DNA of 64,000 bases from Corynebacterium auriscanis (GTDB lineage: Bacteria > Actinomycetota > Actinomycetes > Mycobacteriales > Mycobacteriaceae): positions 1 to 64,000 of the forward strand of contig NZ_CP047046.1 of assembly GCF_030408435.1 (NCBI RefSeq), read 5' to 3'. Position numbers and translations under genes: made by a program. Positions 30,362 through 39,745 of the stretch are shown piece by piece; positions within the stretch are counted from its first letter, which is position 1, and each line of letters opens with the position of its first letter. The notes under the pieces were generated by a model that saw only the letters and a program-made list of their open reading frames with translations, was not told the DNA's origin and did not search any database.

Positions 30362-32278
30362 CTATATTAGTTGACGCTGGTAGCTAAACCTAGTTGCATC
30401 TCCCACATTATTCACATTATTCACACCAGCAACGACAATTGGGGCGAGCGCATCGTGTTGACCATAAAATCCATGGGCGCCTGCCACCGTGGCGGTTGGT
30501 TGGACCCGGTTTCCAGTCAATCCTTCGGCCGTGCTGGTCGTGCCACCACCGGTTGAATTCGTTGAATTCTCGCCGGTATTTCCGTTTCCGTTGGCTTGAG
30601 TATTACCACCCGCGTTTGGATTGGCATTACCCGGAGCATTGCCCGGCGCATCGCCATTGCCATTGCCTTGCCCGGGCCCACCGTTGGTGTTTCCGGGGTT
30701 CGTGCCACTATTGCCCTGACCGGGTTGGGATGTACCTCCCGGTTGAGGTGCGGGCTGGGAGCCCTCGGGCTGATCAGAGGGGCGGGAATCCTGATTTCCC
30801 TCCCGCGGCGTGGAGGTATCCGTGGGAGATTCACGATCTCCGTTGCCCCGATTGCCCCGGTTACCACCTAACCAGCCGTTATCTTCCCCGTCACTACCTT
30901 CATCATCACCATTCGGCAGGCCCGGGAGCGGATTGTTGGGCGTTGGGTTATCGGTTGAGTTGCCGGGAGGGGTCACACGGCTTGTAATAGTGCGCGTTTG
31001 CGTACCCGGCGCCTTATCGTTGCCATCGCCAAGTAACAGGTATCCGGCTACACCCACGGCCAAAGCAGCCAACAATCCCATAATGACCAGTGGAGCTGAG
31101 GTGCTTTTCTTTTGCGCAGGGCGCTGCGGTACCGCCGGAGTGGCAGTTACCCGCCCCTGAGGTGGCCGGGGGTTGCTGGGCCCGGGGTGGCGTCGGGAAG
31201 AAGCTGCTGCACCCGTGACTGCCATAGAAGGGCCCTGCACTGGCGGGACCCTAGTACCTGGGCCATGGGCGACCGCGCCCAATTGTTCGGTGAGCGGATG
31301 ATCGGCGTAATCCTCCACTGCTGGAACCCGGTGCGGTTGGGGAGGCCGTTGCCCTTCGGCAACGAGGACGGTTGCGGCGGCCAGTTCCTCGCCATCGGCG
31401 TAGCGCGCGTCAGGGTTCTTGCGCAGGCAGATCCCGATCAGTTCCCGCATATTCTGCCCCACGGTATCGGGCAACGGCCGTGGGTCTTCAGAGATGTGTT
31501 TGATTGCCACCGAGACGGTGGATTCTCCCTGGAAGGGCCTCTCGCCAGCCAGGATCTCGTAACCGACCACACCCAGGGAATAGATGTCCGAAGCCGGGCC
31601 CACGGGATTGCCCTGGGCCTGTTCCGGGGAGACATACTGGGCAGTGCCGACCACCATGCCCGTGCGTGTCAGCGGCACCGCCGCTGCAGCCTTGGCGATG
31701 CCCAAGTCCGTGACCTTCACCACACCATCGGAAGTAATCAGTAGGTTGCCCGGTTTGATATCGCGGTGGACCATCCCTGTCGCGTGAATTACCTGTAGAC
31801 CTCGGGCAGTTTGAGCCATGATGTCCAAAACCAGCGGCTCGGGCAGCGTGCGCTCGCGATTGAGAACATCCGCCAGCGATTCACCGCTGACGTATTCCAT
31901 GATGATGTAGCAGAACACCGCACCGTGATCGCGTACTTCACCGTAGTCGTAAGTGGCCACCACGTTGGGGCTATTCAGCTGCTCGGCGGCACTGGCCTCG
32001 TTGCGAAACCGCGTGCGGAATTCCTCGTTTTCGGTGTACTCCGGCTTCAGGATTTTCACGGCGACATCGCGCTGGTGTTCCGTATCGCGCGCCAGCCACA
32101 CGGTGGACATGCCCCCGCGGCCGATGATCCAGTTCAGCTCGTAGCGCGATCCGAGCAGCCTTTGTACCCGCTCGAAATCGGTCCGATCCGGCTGGAGGTT
32201 GTGCTCTGCATCAGCTGAATTTTCTAATCCGGGTGAATTGCCGGAACGGCTATTGCGTTGATTATGTGGGTCAGTCAT
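30362..32278 (-). CDS. pknA: Ser/Thr protein kinase PknA with a low-complexity extracellular tail
   Basis: A 638-residue kinase. The kinase domain (about 40-310) has the IGRGGMSTVW loop, HRDIKPGNLL and DLGIAKAAAAVP. A membrane helix (VIMGLLAALAVGVAGYLLLG) lies near residue 400. The remaining 200 or so residues are predicted outside the cell and form a Pro/Asn/Gly/Gln-rich disordered region (runs like GNGNGDAPGNAPGNANPN) that ends in a short ordered segment. No PASTA domains. Lies 91 nt upstream of pknB on the minus strand; pbpA stops just before it. Confidence 0.95.
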   Translation of the reverse strand: MTDPHNQRNSRSGNSPGLENSADAEHNLQPDRTDFERVQRLLGSRYELNWIIGRGGMSTVWLARDTEHQRDVAVKILKPEYTENEEFRTRFRNEASAAEQLNSPNVVATYDYGEVRDHGAVFCYIIMEYVSGESLADVLNRERTLPEPLVLDIMAQTARGLQVIHATGMVHRDIKPGNLLITSDGVVKVTDLGIAKAAAAVPLTRTGMVVGTAQYVSPEQAQGNPVGPASDIYSLGVVGYEILAGERPFQGESTVSVAIKHISEDPRPLPDTVGQNMRELIGICLRKNPDARYADGEELAAATVLVAEGQRPPQPHRVPAVEDYADHPLTEQLGAVAHGPGTRVPPVQGPSMAVTGAAASSRRHPGPSNPRPPQGRVTATPAVPQRPAQKKSTSAPLVIMGLLAALAVGVAGYLLLGDGNDKAPGTQTRTITSRVTPPGNSTDNPTPNNPLPGLPNGDDEGSDGEDNGWLGGNRGNRGNGDRESPTDTSTPREGNQDSRPSDQPEGSQPAPQPGGTSQPGQGNSGTNPGNTNGGPGQGNGNGDAPGNAPGNANPNAGGNTQANGNGNTGENSTNSTGGGTTSTAEGLTGNRVQPTATVAGAHGFYGQHDALAPIVVAGVNNVNNVGDATRFSYQRQLI

Positions 32279-32280
32279 GG

Positions 32281-33732
32281 TTACTTCAGCTCCTGCCTGG
32301 CCGCATTGATGACTTCGCGCCCAATTGGGCCGGCAACTGAACCACCAGTTGCCGCCTGGCCACGGTCACCACCATTTTCCACTAGCACTGCTACTGCGAC
32401 ATCCGCTTGGGTGGAAAAAGCGATATACCAGGCATGCGGGTTAGAGTTTCGCGAATCCTCGCCGTGTTCTGCAGTACCGGTCTTTGATGCAATTGTGCTG
32501 TCCTGTCCACCCGCGTAGCTCTCCGCCTGCAACATCATCTTCGTTAGTTGGTCGGCGGTTTCCCTTGGCATGGCATCGCCTGCCTTCTTCGGCTTCGTGG
32601 ACTTCAATGTCTTCAAGTCGGAACCGGTGATCTTTTTGATCAGGTGCGGTTCCATCCGTTTGCCACCGTTGGCCACCGTAGCTGCGATCACAGCGTTTTG
32701 CAGCGGGGTCAGGGCCGCATCGCGCTGTCCAATTGACGTTTGACCTAGCGCGGCATCGTCAGGGATCTCGCCCAAGGTTGACCTCTGCACGGGCAGTCCT
32801 ACGTCGTCCATCTCTTCGCCGACACCGAATCCCTTGGCCGCCTTGCGTAGTGCATCGGCACCGTGTCGGGTGGAAAGATCCACGAACGCGGTATTGCAGG
32901 ACCGGCGGAAGGCTTCCATCAACGTGACCTGTCCACCGCCACCGCAGGAGGTGCCACCGTAGTTCTCCAGGGTGGCAGCAGTCCCTGGCAAGGTGATTTG
33001 GTTGGCGCCGGTGACCATCGTGTTTTCATTATCGCCGGCCATCAGTGCGGCCGCAGTGGTCACGACCTTGAAGGTGGATCCAGGGGGCTGGGTCTGTTGC
33101 GTGGACCGGTTGAGCAACGGGGCATTGTCGCTATTCGACAACTGTGCGAAATTGGCCTCGGCTTGCTTCGGCTCATCGGTTACGATCTCGGATGGATTGA
33201 AGCTGGGGGTGCTGGCCATCGCTAGGATCTCGCCATTGCTTGGGCGAATCGCCACGACCGAACCGGAATAACCGCGGTTCGCCAACTGCTCGTAGGCCAC
33301 TTTCTGCACATTCGGCAGTAGGGTGAGGTCTACGTTCGCACCCTTGATTTCCTTACCCGTTAGCGAGTCCCACGCGCGCCGGGCGAACAGTGAATCGTCG
33401 GTGCCGTTCAGGATCGAATTCTGGCTGGCTTCCAACCCCGAAGCGCCAAACCGATCGGAAAAGTATCCGACCACGGCCCCGTACTGTGCCGGGTTCGTAG
33501 GGTAGTACCGGTGGTAGTACCCATCCTCATCTGCCTCGGAGCGCGCAACAATTTGGCCCCCTGCGGTGATCTGCCCGCGTTCTTGCGATTTCGCCTTGAG
33601 GTATTGGCGCGCATTGCGCGGATTCTCCGCCAGGCTCTCGTGCTGGAAGGCTTGGATATACGTCAGGTTGGCAATCAACGCCACAATTAACAGCGCCGAG
33701 AAAATGGTTACGGCACGGATGGAGCGGTTCAT
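32281..33732 (-). CDS. pbpA: Penicillin-binding protein PbpA (class B transpeptidase)
   Basis: A D,D-transpeptidase that cross-links septal or elongating peptidoglycan. 483 residues: an N-terminal membrane anchor (VTIFSALLIVALIANLTYIQ) and a transpeptidase domain with the nucleophile motif STFK near residue 222, the SCN motif (RRSCNTAF) and the KTG motif (ASKTGTAEHG). ATG 33732 overlaps the rodA stop (ATGA). An upstream in-frame Met would extend into rodA and is rejected. Third gene from the end of the operon. Confidence 0.96.
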   Translation of the reverse strand: MNRSIRAVTIFSALLIVALIANLTYIQAFQHESLAENPRNARQYLKAKSQERGQITAGGQIVARSEADEDGYYHRYYPTNPAQYGAVVGYFSDRFGASGLEASQNSILNGTDDSLFARRAWDSLTGKEIKGANVDLTLLPNVQKVAYEQLANRGYSGSVVAIRPSNGEILAMASTPSFNPSEIVTDEPKQAEANFAQLSNSDNAPLLNRSTQQTQPPGSTFKVVTTAAALMAGDNENTMVTGANQITLPGTAATLENYGGTSCGGGGQVTLMEAFRRSCNTAFVDLSTRHGADALRKAAKGFGVGEEMDDVGLPVQRSTLGEIPDDAALGQTSIGQRDAALTPLQNAVIAATVANGGKRMEPHLIKKITGSDLKTLKSTKPKKAGDAMPRETADQLTKMMLQAESYAGGQDSTIASKTGTAEHGEDSRNSNPHAWYIAFSTQADVAVAVLVENGGDRGQAATGGSVAGPIGREVINAARQELK

Positions 33733-35168
33733 GGTTGGTAGCCCCCGTTCCACTTGGCTTGGTTGGGTAATTCTTCTTGACGCCCCGCGCCCACCACCGG
33801 CTGGTGATTAGTTGCACCATCGTTTGGTTCCAATTCAGCGGGTGCGTAGCCGTCCCTCGCAGCGCCAGCCGCGTAGGCAGGGGCGGGTTCAGGGGAATAA
33901 GCGGCGTCGGAAATCCGCAGGATAATGGCCAACAAGATGTAGTTCGCTAGCAAGGAGGAACCACCGTGGGCCAGGAAGGGAGTGGTGAGGCCCGTCATGG
34001 GCAGGAGGCGGGAGATTCCACCGGTGACCACAAAAACTTGTACGGCGATGGTCAGGGACAAACCAGCAGCAACGAGCTTGCCGTAGGAATCCTTGACTAG
34101 CATGGCGCTGGTGAATCCGCGCGAGACGAAGAAAGCGTACAGGATCAGTACCGCGGCAAGGCCGATCAGTCCGAGTTCTTCCCCAATAGCGGCCAGAATG
34201 AAGTCCGAGTGCGCGACGGGGACTTGAAAGGGGTAGCCGGAGCCTAAGCCGGTACCGGTCACTCCGCCAAAGGACATGCCGAAAAGTGCTTGGGCGAGCT
34301 GGAATCCCTTGTCGTCATAGTTGCCGATGGGGTCTACGAAGTTCGCCACCCGGTCTTGAATCTTTGCAGAAACTTGGTAAACGGCCACGGCACCGATGGC
34401 GGCTAGGCCGAGGCCCAGAACCAGCCAAGAGGCGCGGTTGGTGGCGATGTACAACATGCCTAGGACGGTGCCGAACAGCAACAAGGCCGGGCCGAAGTCG
34501 TTCATCGCAGCCATGATGACCAGCGCGATACCCCATACGAGTAGCAGGGGGCTGAGGTCACGTAAGCGCGGGAATTGCAGACCGAGGAATGATCTGCCTG
34601 CCACATTGAATAGGCGGCGCTTGTTGACCAGGAGGGTGGCGAAGAACAGCAGCAGAAGGATCTTCGAGAATTCTCCGGGCTGGATGGAAAATGGGCCGAT
34701 GCTGATCCACACGCTGGCATCGGCGTTGAGGCTGGTGGGCCACACGGTTGGCAAGGCCAGCAGAATTAAGCCCGCCAGACCCATGAGATAGGAATAGTTT
34801 TGCAGTCGCCGGTGATCGCGCAGGAATACAAGAACGGCGCACATCATGGCCACGCCGATGACCGTCCACATGACCTGGGACTTCGCCAGGCTTCTGTCCG
34901 AAGCCAGGTCCAAACGGTAAATCATCACCAATCCCACGCCGTTGAGTAGAGCCGCGATCGGCAGCATGATTTGATCTGAATTCGGCGCGATCCAGCACAT
35001 CACCGTGTGGGCGATGAGGAACACCAAGAAGAATCCGCCAACCAGGGCGAAAATGTCGGAGCCGATCTGGTTACCTTGGGACAGTTCCAGCGCCACGATG
35101 GCGATCATTAACACGAGCGCGGCGAGTACCAGTAGGCCGGCTTCTAGTCGTCGTGAAAACAGTTTCAT
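33729..35168 (-). CDS. rodA: RodA/FtsW/SpoVE family glycosyltransferase
   Basis: A polytopic SEDS peptidoglycan polymerase, partner of PbpA. 479 residues with about 10-12 hydrophobic helices. The family signature is seen in GVTGTGLGSGYPFQVPVAHSD and the DFILAAIGEELGL region. The C-terminal 55 residues are hydrophilic and disordered. It starts 3 nt after the pstP stop and overlaps pbpA by 4 nt, so translation is coupled along the operon. Confidence 0.96.
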   Translation of the reverse strand: MKLFSRRLEAGLLVLAALVLMIAIVALELSQGNQIGSDIFALVGGFFLVFLIAHTVMCWIAPNSDQIMLPIAALLNGVGLVMIYRLDLASDRSLAKSQVMWTVIGVAMMCAVLVFLRDHRRLQNYSYLMGLAGLILLALPTVWPTSLNADASVWISIGPFSIQPGEFSKILLLLFFATLLVNKRRLFNVAGRSFLGLQFPRLRDLSPLLLVWGIALVIMAAMNDFGPALLLFGTVLGMLYIATNRASWLVLGLGLAAIGAVAVYQVSAKIQDRVANFVDPIGNYDDKGFQLAQALFGMSFGGVTGTGLGSGYPFQVPVAHSDFILAAIGEELGLIGLAAVLILYAFFVSRGFTSAMLVKDSYGKLVAAGLSLTIAVQVFVVTGGISRLLPMTGLTTPFLAHGGSSLLANYILLAIILRISDAAYSPEPAPAYAAGAARDGYAPAELEPNDGATNHQPVVGAGRQEELPNQAKWNGGYQP

Positions 35169-35171
35169 GTG

Positions 35172-36713
35172 TTACTTCACCTCACGGCACGACACACCAG
35201 GGGTGGTCAGGTCGGAGTTTTCGGCGGCGTTGCGGGAGTCAGACGGTTTGTTGTTGGCGGTGGGCTTGGTCGATTCGGAAGCGCTAGTGGATTCCGAAGC
35301 CTTGTTCTTATCCGCCGGAGAGCTGGAGTTAGCCTCGGGCGGTTTCCGGTTCGAATCGCGCTTGACACACACTGGGAGAGTTTGCTCTGCAAGGCGCTGG
35401 ACTTGCTGTGAGACCTCGTCGTAGTTGCCCTCCGGCAGGCTGGCCAATACACCGCGAGCTGCGGGTGTGAGGTCCGCGGTGTTGAAGCGGTGGCAGGAAT
35501 CATCGGAGTTGGCGGGCAATAGTCGCACTGCCGCGTCCTCATCTAGGCACACGTCGTGATACCGGTTTTTCAGGGATATCCCCAGGATCGTTGCATCTGC
35601 ACCGTTGTTGACTACGATCTGGTCACCATCTTCGGCGACGAAGTAGTTGTCGCGGATCTTGTTGTATCCCAGCAGACCTCCGATGCCGAGCAGAGCCAGC
35701 ACCAGGAGAATCCCGATGACGGTGACGAAGGGGAAGCGCTTGTTTTTCTTTCTCGCCTGAGCCCGCGCTTCGGAGGGGTCAGGCTCAGATTTTTTTGTCG
35801 ACGCCCCGTTCCTCGGCTTAGCGTTGACCACTTGCACACTTGCTGCGCGCGAGGCGGGGGAGTTAGGGCGGGGCATTTCCTCGGTCTCGCCGGCAATGGC
35901 GCCGGCAAGGACCTCGGTGGCGGGCAAGGTGATGTTTTCGTCGACCGCGCGATTGGTCTCGGGGTCGAATTCCACCACGTCGGCCACAACCACGGTGACG
36001 TTATCCGGGCCTCCACCACGCAGCGCCATCTCAACGAGGCGACGGGCGGCTTTCCTGGGGCTGTCGATCGACAGGATCTCGCGGATCGTGTCGAAGCTCA
36101 CCGGGTCGGATAACCCATCGGAGCACAGCAGGTAGCGATCGCCGATCTGGGCGGAGCGGTAGTTGATTGTGGGCTCCACGGGCCGGCCGTTGAGCGCTTT
36201 GAGAATAAGGGAGCGCTGAGGGTGGCTGCTGACATCCTCGGGGTCCAGCTTGCCTTCGTCCACCAGGGATTGCACGAAGGTATCGTCCTTGGTGATCTGA
36301 GTGAGTTCACCATCGCGCAGCAGGTAACCGCGCGAATCACCAACGTGGCATACACACACTTCCTCGCCGCGGAAGAGCAGTGCGGACAGCGTGCATCCCA
36401 TGCCTTCCAGGGTGGGGTTTTCTTCTACGTGCGCGGCGATTTGGTTGTTGCCGTCTTCCATCGCGGTGGCCAAGAGGGTGCCGAGGCGCTCATGGTGGCT
36501 GGGTTCATCGATTAGTGGTGAATCCAGCGGACGCAGCGAATCGATGAGGAACTGTGAGGCTACTTCACCGGCGGCGTGGCCACCCATGCCGTCGGCCAGC
36601 GCCAGTAGGCGGGGGCCGGCGTACGCGGAGTCTTCGTTGTTGGCGCGCACTAGGCCTCGGTCGGAGCAGGCCGCGAAGTTGAGAGTGCGGGCGGGGGAGG
36701 AGCTGTGGGTCAT
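35172..36713 (-). CDS. pstP: PP2C-type Ser/Thr phosphatase PstP
   Basis: Dephosphorylates PknA/PknB targets. The PP2C catalytic domain (1-240) has the metal-binding motifs ALADGMGGH, HVGDSRG, SDGLSD and GGPDNVTVV. After a Ser/Lys-rich linker comes a membrane helix (VTVIGILLVLALLGIGGLLGYN, about 325-345) and an extracellular C-terminal domain ending in a Ser/Asn/Glu-rich tail. 513 residues. ATGA overlap with fhaB upstream. A GGCGTCG/A-tract motif lies in the linker. Confidence 0.96.
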   Translation of the reverse strand: MTHSSSPARTLNFAACSDRGLVRANNEDSAYAGPRLLALADGMGGHAAGEVASQFLIDSLRPLDSPLIDEPSHHERLGTLLATAMEDGNNQIAAHVEENPTLEGMGCTLSALLFRGEEVCVCHVGDSRGYLLRDGELTQITKDDTFVQSLVDEGKLDPEDVSSHPQRSLILKALNGRPVEPTINYRSAQIGDRYLLCSDGLSDPVSFDTIREILSIDSPRKAARRLVEMALRGGGPDNVTVVVADVVEFDPETNRAVDENITLPATEVLAGAIAGETEEMPRPNSPASRAASVQVVNAKPRNGASTKKSEPDPSEARAQARKKNKRFPFVTVIGILLVLALLGIGGLLGYNKIRDNYFVAEDGDQIVVNNGADATILGISLKNRYHDVCLDEDAAVRLLPANSDDSCHRFNTADLTPAARGVLASLPEGNYDEVSQQVQRLAEQTLPVCVKRDSNRKPPEANSSSPADKNKASESTSASESTKPTANNKPSDSRNAAENSDLTTPGVSCREVK

Positions 36714-37225
36714 GCTTCCATCCTCACGTTGGTTTGGCCGATACGAACTTCGGCGCCCGCGCTGAGGCGTTCGAGTTGATCGATGCGTTGATTATTGAGC
36801 CACGTTCCATTGCGCGAATCTAGGTCTTCTATGAACCAGTCCGATCCGCGATTAATGAGGCGCGCGTGGCGGCCGGAAGCGAAATCGTCTTCCAGCACAA
36901 GGGTGCAATCCTGCGACCGGCCTAGCGTGACCTCGTTGTATCCCTGCAGGTTCAGGTAGGTGCCGGTGAGGGGACCGGAGATGAGCGTAAGGGCCCCCGG
37001 AGCCTTGGCGCGGCGGAATCCCCGGCCAATTCCGGGACCACTCGGCTGCTCCCCACCCATTCCGCCTCCGGGGATAGCTGGCGCGGCAGCGACGGGAGCG
37101 GCACCGGCGTGCAAGCCCGACGCACGGTTCGCCTCCTTGCGCAAAGCGCGAACGCTCATCCAAATGAAAAACCACAGTAGGATAAGCAGAGCGACCTTCG
37201 CCAGGAGCAGCAGGGTAGTCTGCAC
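36710..37225 (-). CDS. fhaB: FHA-domain membrane protein FhaB
   Basis: A phosphothreonine-binding scaffold of the Ser/Thr kinase system (FipA in mycobacteria). 171 residues: an N-terminal membrane helix (LLLAKVALLILLWFFIW), a Gly/Pro-rich linker and a C-terminal FHA domain with GRSQD, SGRHARL and SRNGTWLNNQ motifs. TTG 37234 is also open, but GTG 37225 has GAGAGG 9 nt upstream and gives an MQ-type N-terminus like mycobacterial FhaB, so it is preferred. Confidence 0.92.
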   Translation of the reverse strand: MQTTLLLLAKVALLILLWFFIWMSVRALRKEANRASGLHAGAAPVAAAPAIPGGGMGGEQPSGPGIGRGFRRAKAPGALTLISGPLTGTYLNLQGYNEVTLGRSQDCTLVLEDDFASGRHARLINRGSDWFIEDLDSRNGTWLNNQRIDQLERLSAGAEVRIGQTNVRMEA

Positions 37226-37362
37226 AGGATTCAACCTCTCGTTGGTGGCAACCGAACGTTAAATACCTTAGTTTAGACGGCGCTGAGGGGGTAGAGGTTC
37301 CGTGGTACGCAGACGCACCGATGAACCCTGCCGGTTCAGCTTGATTCATCCTGCCCAGTGGT

Positions 37363-37418
37363 GTTTCACCCAGGGCTTCGTCCCGGGTTTAATTCTGCGT
37401 TTAATTCTGGGTGAAACG
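37363..37418 (-). repeat. Inverted repeat spanning the fhaA stop codon
   Basis: GTTTCACCCAG (37363-37373) and CTGGGTGAAAC (37408-37418) can form an 11-bp stem with an inner CCCGGG/CCCTGGG pairing. One arm encodes the last residues of fhaA. No T-tract follows on either strand, so an attenuating or mRNA-stabilising hairpin between fhaA and fhaB is more likely than a classic terminator. Confidence 0.6.
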
Positions 37419-39125
37419 CACCAGGATCTCGGAGTGCCCCACGACGATCAGATCGCCGTCGGCCAAGAGCCAGTTTTCTACGGGTGTATCGTTCACAGTC
37501 GTGCCGTTGGTGGAGTTCAGGTCGGTTAACACTGCGTCGTAACCGTCCCAGACGATATCCGCGTGCTGCCTGGAAACTCCGGTATCGGGGATGCGCAGAT
37601 CCACTCCATTGCCGCGCCCGATGATGTTCGAGCCCTCCTGGAGCCAGTATTTTCGATCGGAACCATCTCGTAGATGCAGGATCACGCGCATATCGGATTC
37701 TTCGTCCGCGTAGCCCTCGCCACCGTTGACGGGCGTGTCGGGTGCGGCTTGCGCAATGATCTCCGTGCCGGGGTAGCTGGGCTGTTGTGCTTGTGGTTGG
37801 TTTGGGGTTGGGGATTCTGTTCCATCGACGCCACCCTGGTCCCCATCCCAGCCTTCATTGGCACTCAGGGAATCCCCGTGAGCGCGGCGCGCGTGGTCAT
37901 TGTCATTGTGGGAATCGTTGTTTTGGGGTGCGACAGTAGATGCGCCAGTGCCTGCCGAAGCTGCGCCAGCAGAACCGTCACCGGCAGCATCCGTGTTGCC
38001 CGCACTGGCCGCACTAGCATTACCCGCACTGGCACCGCCCGTATTAGCACCCGCAAAATCGGCACCAGCCAAATCGGCACCGGCAGCATCGGCGTTGCCC
38101 GCACTGGCACTACCCGCACTGGCTGCAAAAGCCGAGCCCATACCAGCCGCGTGCGCACCGCCAGGACGAACTACGTCTGCTAAACCGCGGTTTCCTCTGC
38201 TTGCGCCACGATTGTCGTCCGCGTGGCGATCGTCCTCGATGCTTGTCGAAGGGGAATTCGTGGCGGACTCGCGTGCGTAATTCTCCCCGGGCTTCTCCGA
38301 GACCTCGTCCGACCTAGCGTATTCCGGATCCGGCTCCCGGTACGTGGCTTGGCTAAACGCAGTGTCCTCGTACACACGCTCACCCGGGGCGCTTTCAAAG
38401 TGCCCGCTGCCGGATGTTGGGTTGTTCTCGGCACTGTCTTCGGTGAATCCGCGAGCGTTGGTGCTCGCCTTGGCATCGTCACTGGGACGGCCAGACAAGT
38501 CGTAGGCTGCGGAATCGTGCGCATCGTATTCACGTGCGGCGGCTGAGCGCTGACCATTGCTGTTGCGCTGTGGCCACTGGGCCGGAGAGCTCAATTGCTG
38601 CCCAGGGTAGGAATCTGGGTAGCTGCCGTCGGGCGATCCACCTTGTTCATCAGCGCCATATTGCCCGTTGGCGGACTGCTCGGATGCCTGGGCAGAGGCG
38701 TCGCTGCTGGCGGTGGGGGCGTCGGGTGAAGAAGGCCGACGATCCGGTTCACCGAACAGTGAACGGGCCCGCAATTGACCGCTGTGAAGGTTCCGGTGAG
38801 CGACGATTTCCACGGTGATGGGTTGCGGGGTGGTCCAACCGTTGTTGCGGGTGAAGCGGGTGAGGCGGTCTGCGAGATCGCTTTCGAGGTTAGGGCGATC
38901 CTGAATGAGGCTTTCGTGATCATCAGCGGAGACCAAGACCGTGTAGAAACAAGGCGCGAGCTGCTTGCCGTAGTTATCGGTCATGACGGCTTCTTCGGCC
39001 TGCTGCTTGAGCAGCTCATCAATCTCCGTCGGGACAACCTCGCCACCGAATACGCGCGCTAGACCGTTGTCTAAGCCACGTTGCAGTGAGCTATCCAGTT
39101 TGCGGAAGCGACCGAAAAGATCCAT
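37401..39125 (-). CDS. fhaA: FhaA: FHA-domain protein with an N-terminal DUF3662 domain
   Basis: A kinase-regulated scaffold involved in cell-wall synthesis. 574 residues: the N-terminal domain (about 1-120, MDLFGRFRKLDSSLQRGLD onwards), a very long low-complexity middle (Ser/Pro/Gln-rich, then Ala/Gly/Asn pentapeptide-like units such as AGADLAGADFAGA) and a C-terminal FHA domain with GRGNGVDLRI, SRQHADI and STNGTTVND. The frame is open to 39179, but ATG 39125 has AAAGGAAA upstream and matches family N-termini. First gene of the kinase operon. Confidence 0.94.
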   Translation of the reverse strand: MDLFGRFRKLDSSLQRGLDNGLARVFGGEVVPTEIDELLKQQAEEAVMTDNYGKQLAPCFYTVLVSADDHESLIQDRPNLESDLADRLTRFTRNNGWTTPQPITVEIVAHRNLHSGQLRARSLFGEPDRRPSSPDAPTASSDASAQASEQSANGQYGADEQGGSPDGSYPDSYPGQQLSSPAQWPQRNSNGQRSAAAREYDAHDSAAYDLSGRPSDDAKASTNARGFTEDSAENNPTSGSGHFESAPGERVYEDTAFSQATYREPDPEYARSDEVSEKPGENYARESATNSPSTSIEDDRHADDNRGASRGNRGLADVVRPGGAHAAGMGSAFAASAGSASAGNADAAGADLAGADFAGANTGGASAGNASAASAGNTDAAGDGSAGAASAGTGASTVAPQNNDSHNDNDHARRAHGDSLSANEGWDGDQGGVDGTESPTPNQPQAQQPSYPGTEIIAQAAPDTPVNGGEGYADEESDMRVILHLRDGSDRKYWLQEGSNIIGRGNGVDLRIPDTGVSRQHADIVWDGYDAVLTDLNSTNGTTVNDTPVENWLLADGDLIVVGHSEILVRFTQN

Positions 39126-39593
39126 CGGGTTTCCTTTCTTATCTTTATCCAACGCGCGGTCTGCGTAAGTCGTGCGCACGAGGCCGGGTGAGCCGTGCCG
39201 GGTGGGCCGTGCCGGGCGGACGAACGAAGCTGTACATCAATGTGGATCATCCCTGGGGGCGGAAAACTCCGCAACTGTAACAGCTGGTAATCCGAAGTCG
39301 ATAGCTCGGTGGGCAGGACTCTGGATACGGGGCTTCGCCTTGGATTCGTTAAAACCCTCTTGGGCGGGCCCTCACGCCAACCGCACGCGACGGCAGGTGA
39401 GGCCACCGTCGAGTGGTTGCAGCCAGTATAAAGCACAATATGGGCATAACTACATTTGAGACACCGTTCCGAAAGCCCTTGTGTTCGGTGTTTCCGCAGT
39501 TGAGGCCCGTATTTTGTTTAGATTTAAGAAGCCGTGCTAAAGTTTTGTCCTGTCGCGAAAAGCGGCACCATGCGAATGGAAATAACGCAACTC
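39126..39593. other. Divergent promoter region between fhaA and tRNA-Leu
   Basis: Presumably contains the promoter of the large fhaA-pknB operon (minus) and that of tRNA-Leu (plus). A candidate plus-strand pair is TTGTTT (39514-39519) and TAAAGT (39538-39543), 18 nt apart. I see no supportable gene in it. Confidence 0.4.
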
Positions 39594-39678
39594 GGGCGAG
39601 TGGCGGAATTGGCAGACGCGCTGGCTTCAGGTGCCAGTGTCCTTATAGGACGTGGGGGTTCAAGTCCCCCTTCGCCCA
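39594..39678 (+). tRNA. tRNA-Leu (CAG)
   Basis: An 85-nt tRNA with a long variable arm. The acceptor GGGCGAG pairs with TTCGCCC, the anticodon stem CTGGC/GCCAG closes TTCAGGT (anticodon CAG), and the T loop is TTCAAGT. A strong terminator follows. Accessory DNA begins right after it, so this tRNA may have served as an integration hotspot. Confidence 0.97.
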
Positions 39679-39689
39679 CGAAAAATTGG

Positions 39690-39729
39690 AAACCCCGGGG
39701 CATCGAAGCGATTCGGCGCCCCGGGGTTT
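39690..39729 (+). terminator. Terminator of tRNA-Leu
   Basis: A perfect 12-bp stem, AAACCCCGGGGC with GCCCCGGGGTTT, 16-nt loop. Confidence 0.85.
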
Positions 39730-39745
39730 GCGCATTGTGAGGCAG

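Noticed and set aside
37363..37418. parS-like site (GTTTCAC ... GTGAAAC)
   Set aside because: The two halves are 34 bp apart and extend as a CCCAG/CTGGG hairpin; the compact parS palindrome is absent. I saw no parS elsewhere by eye.
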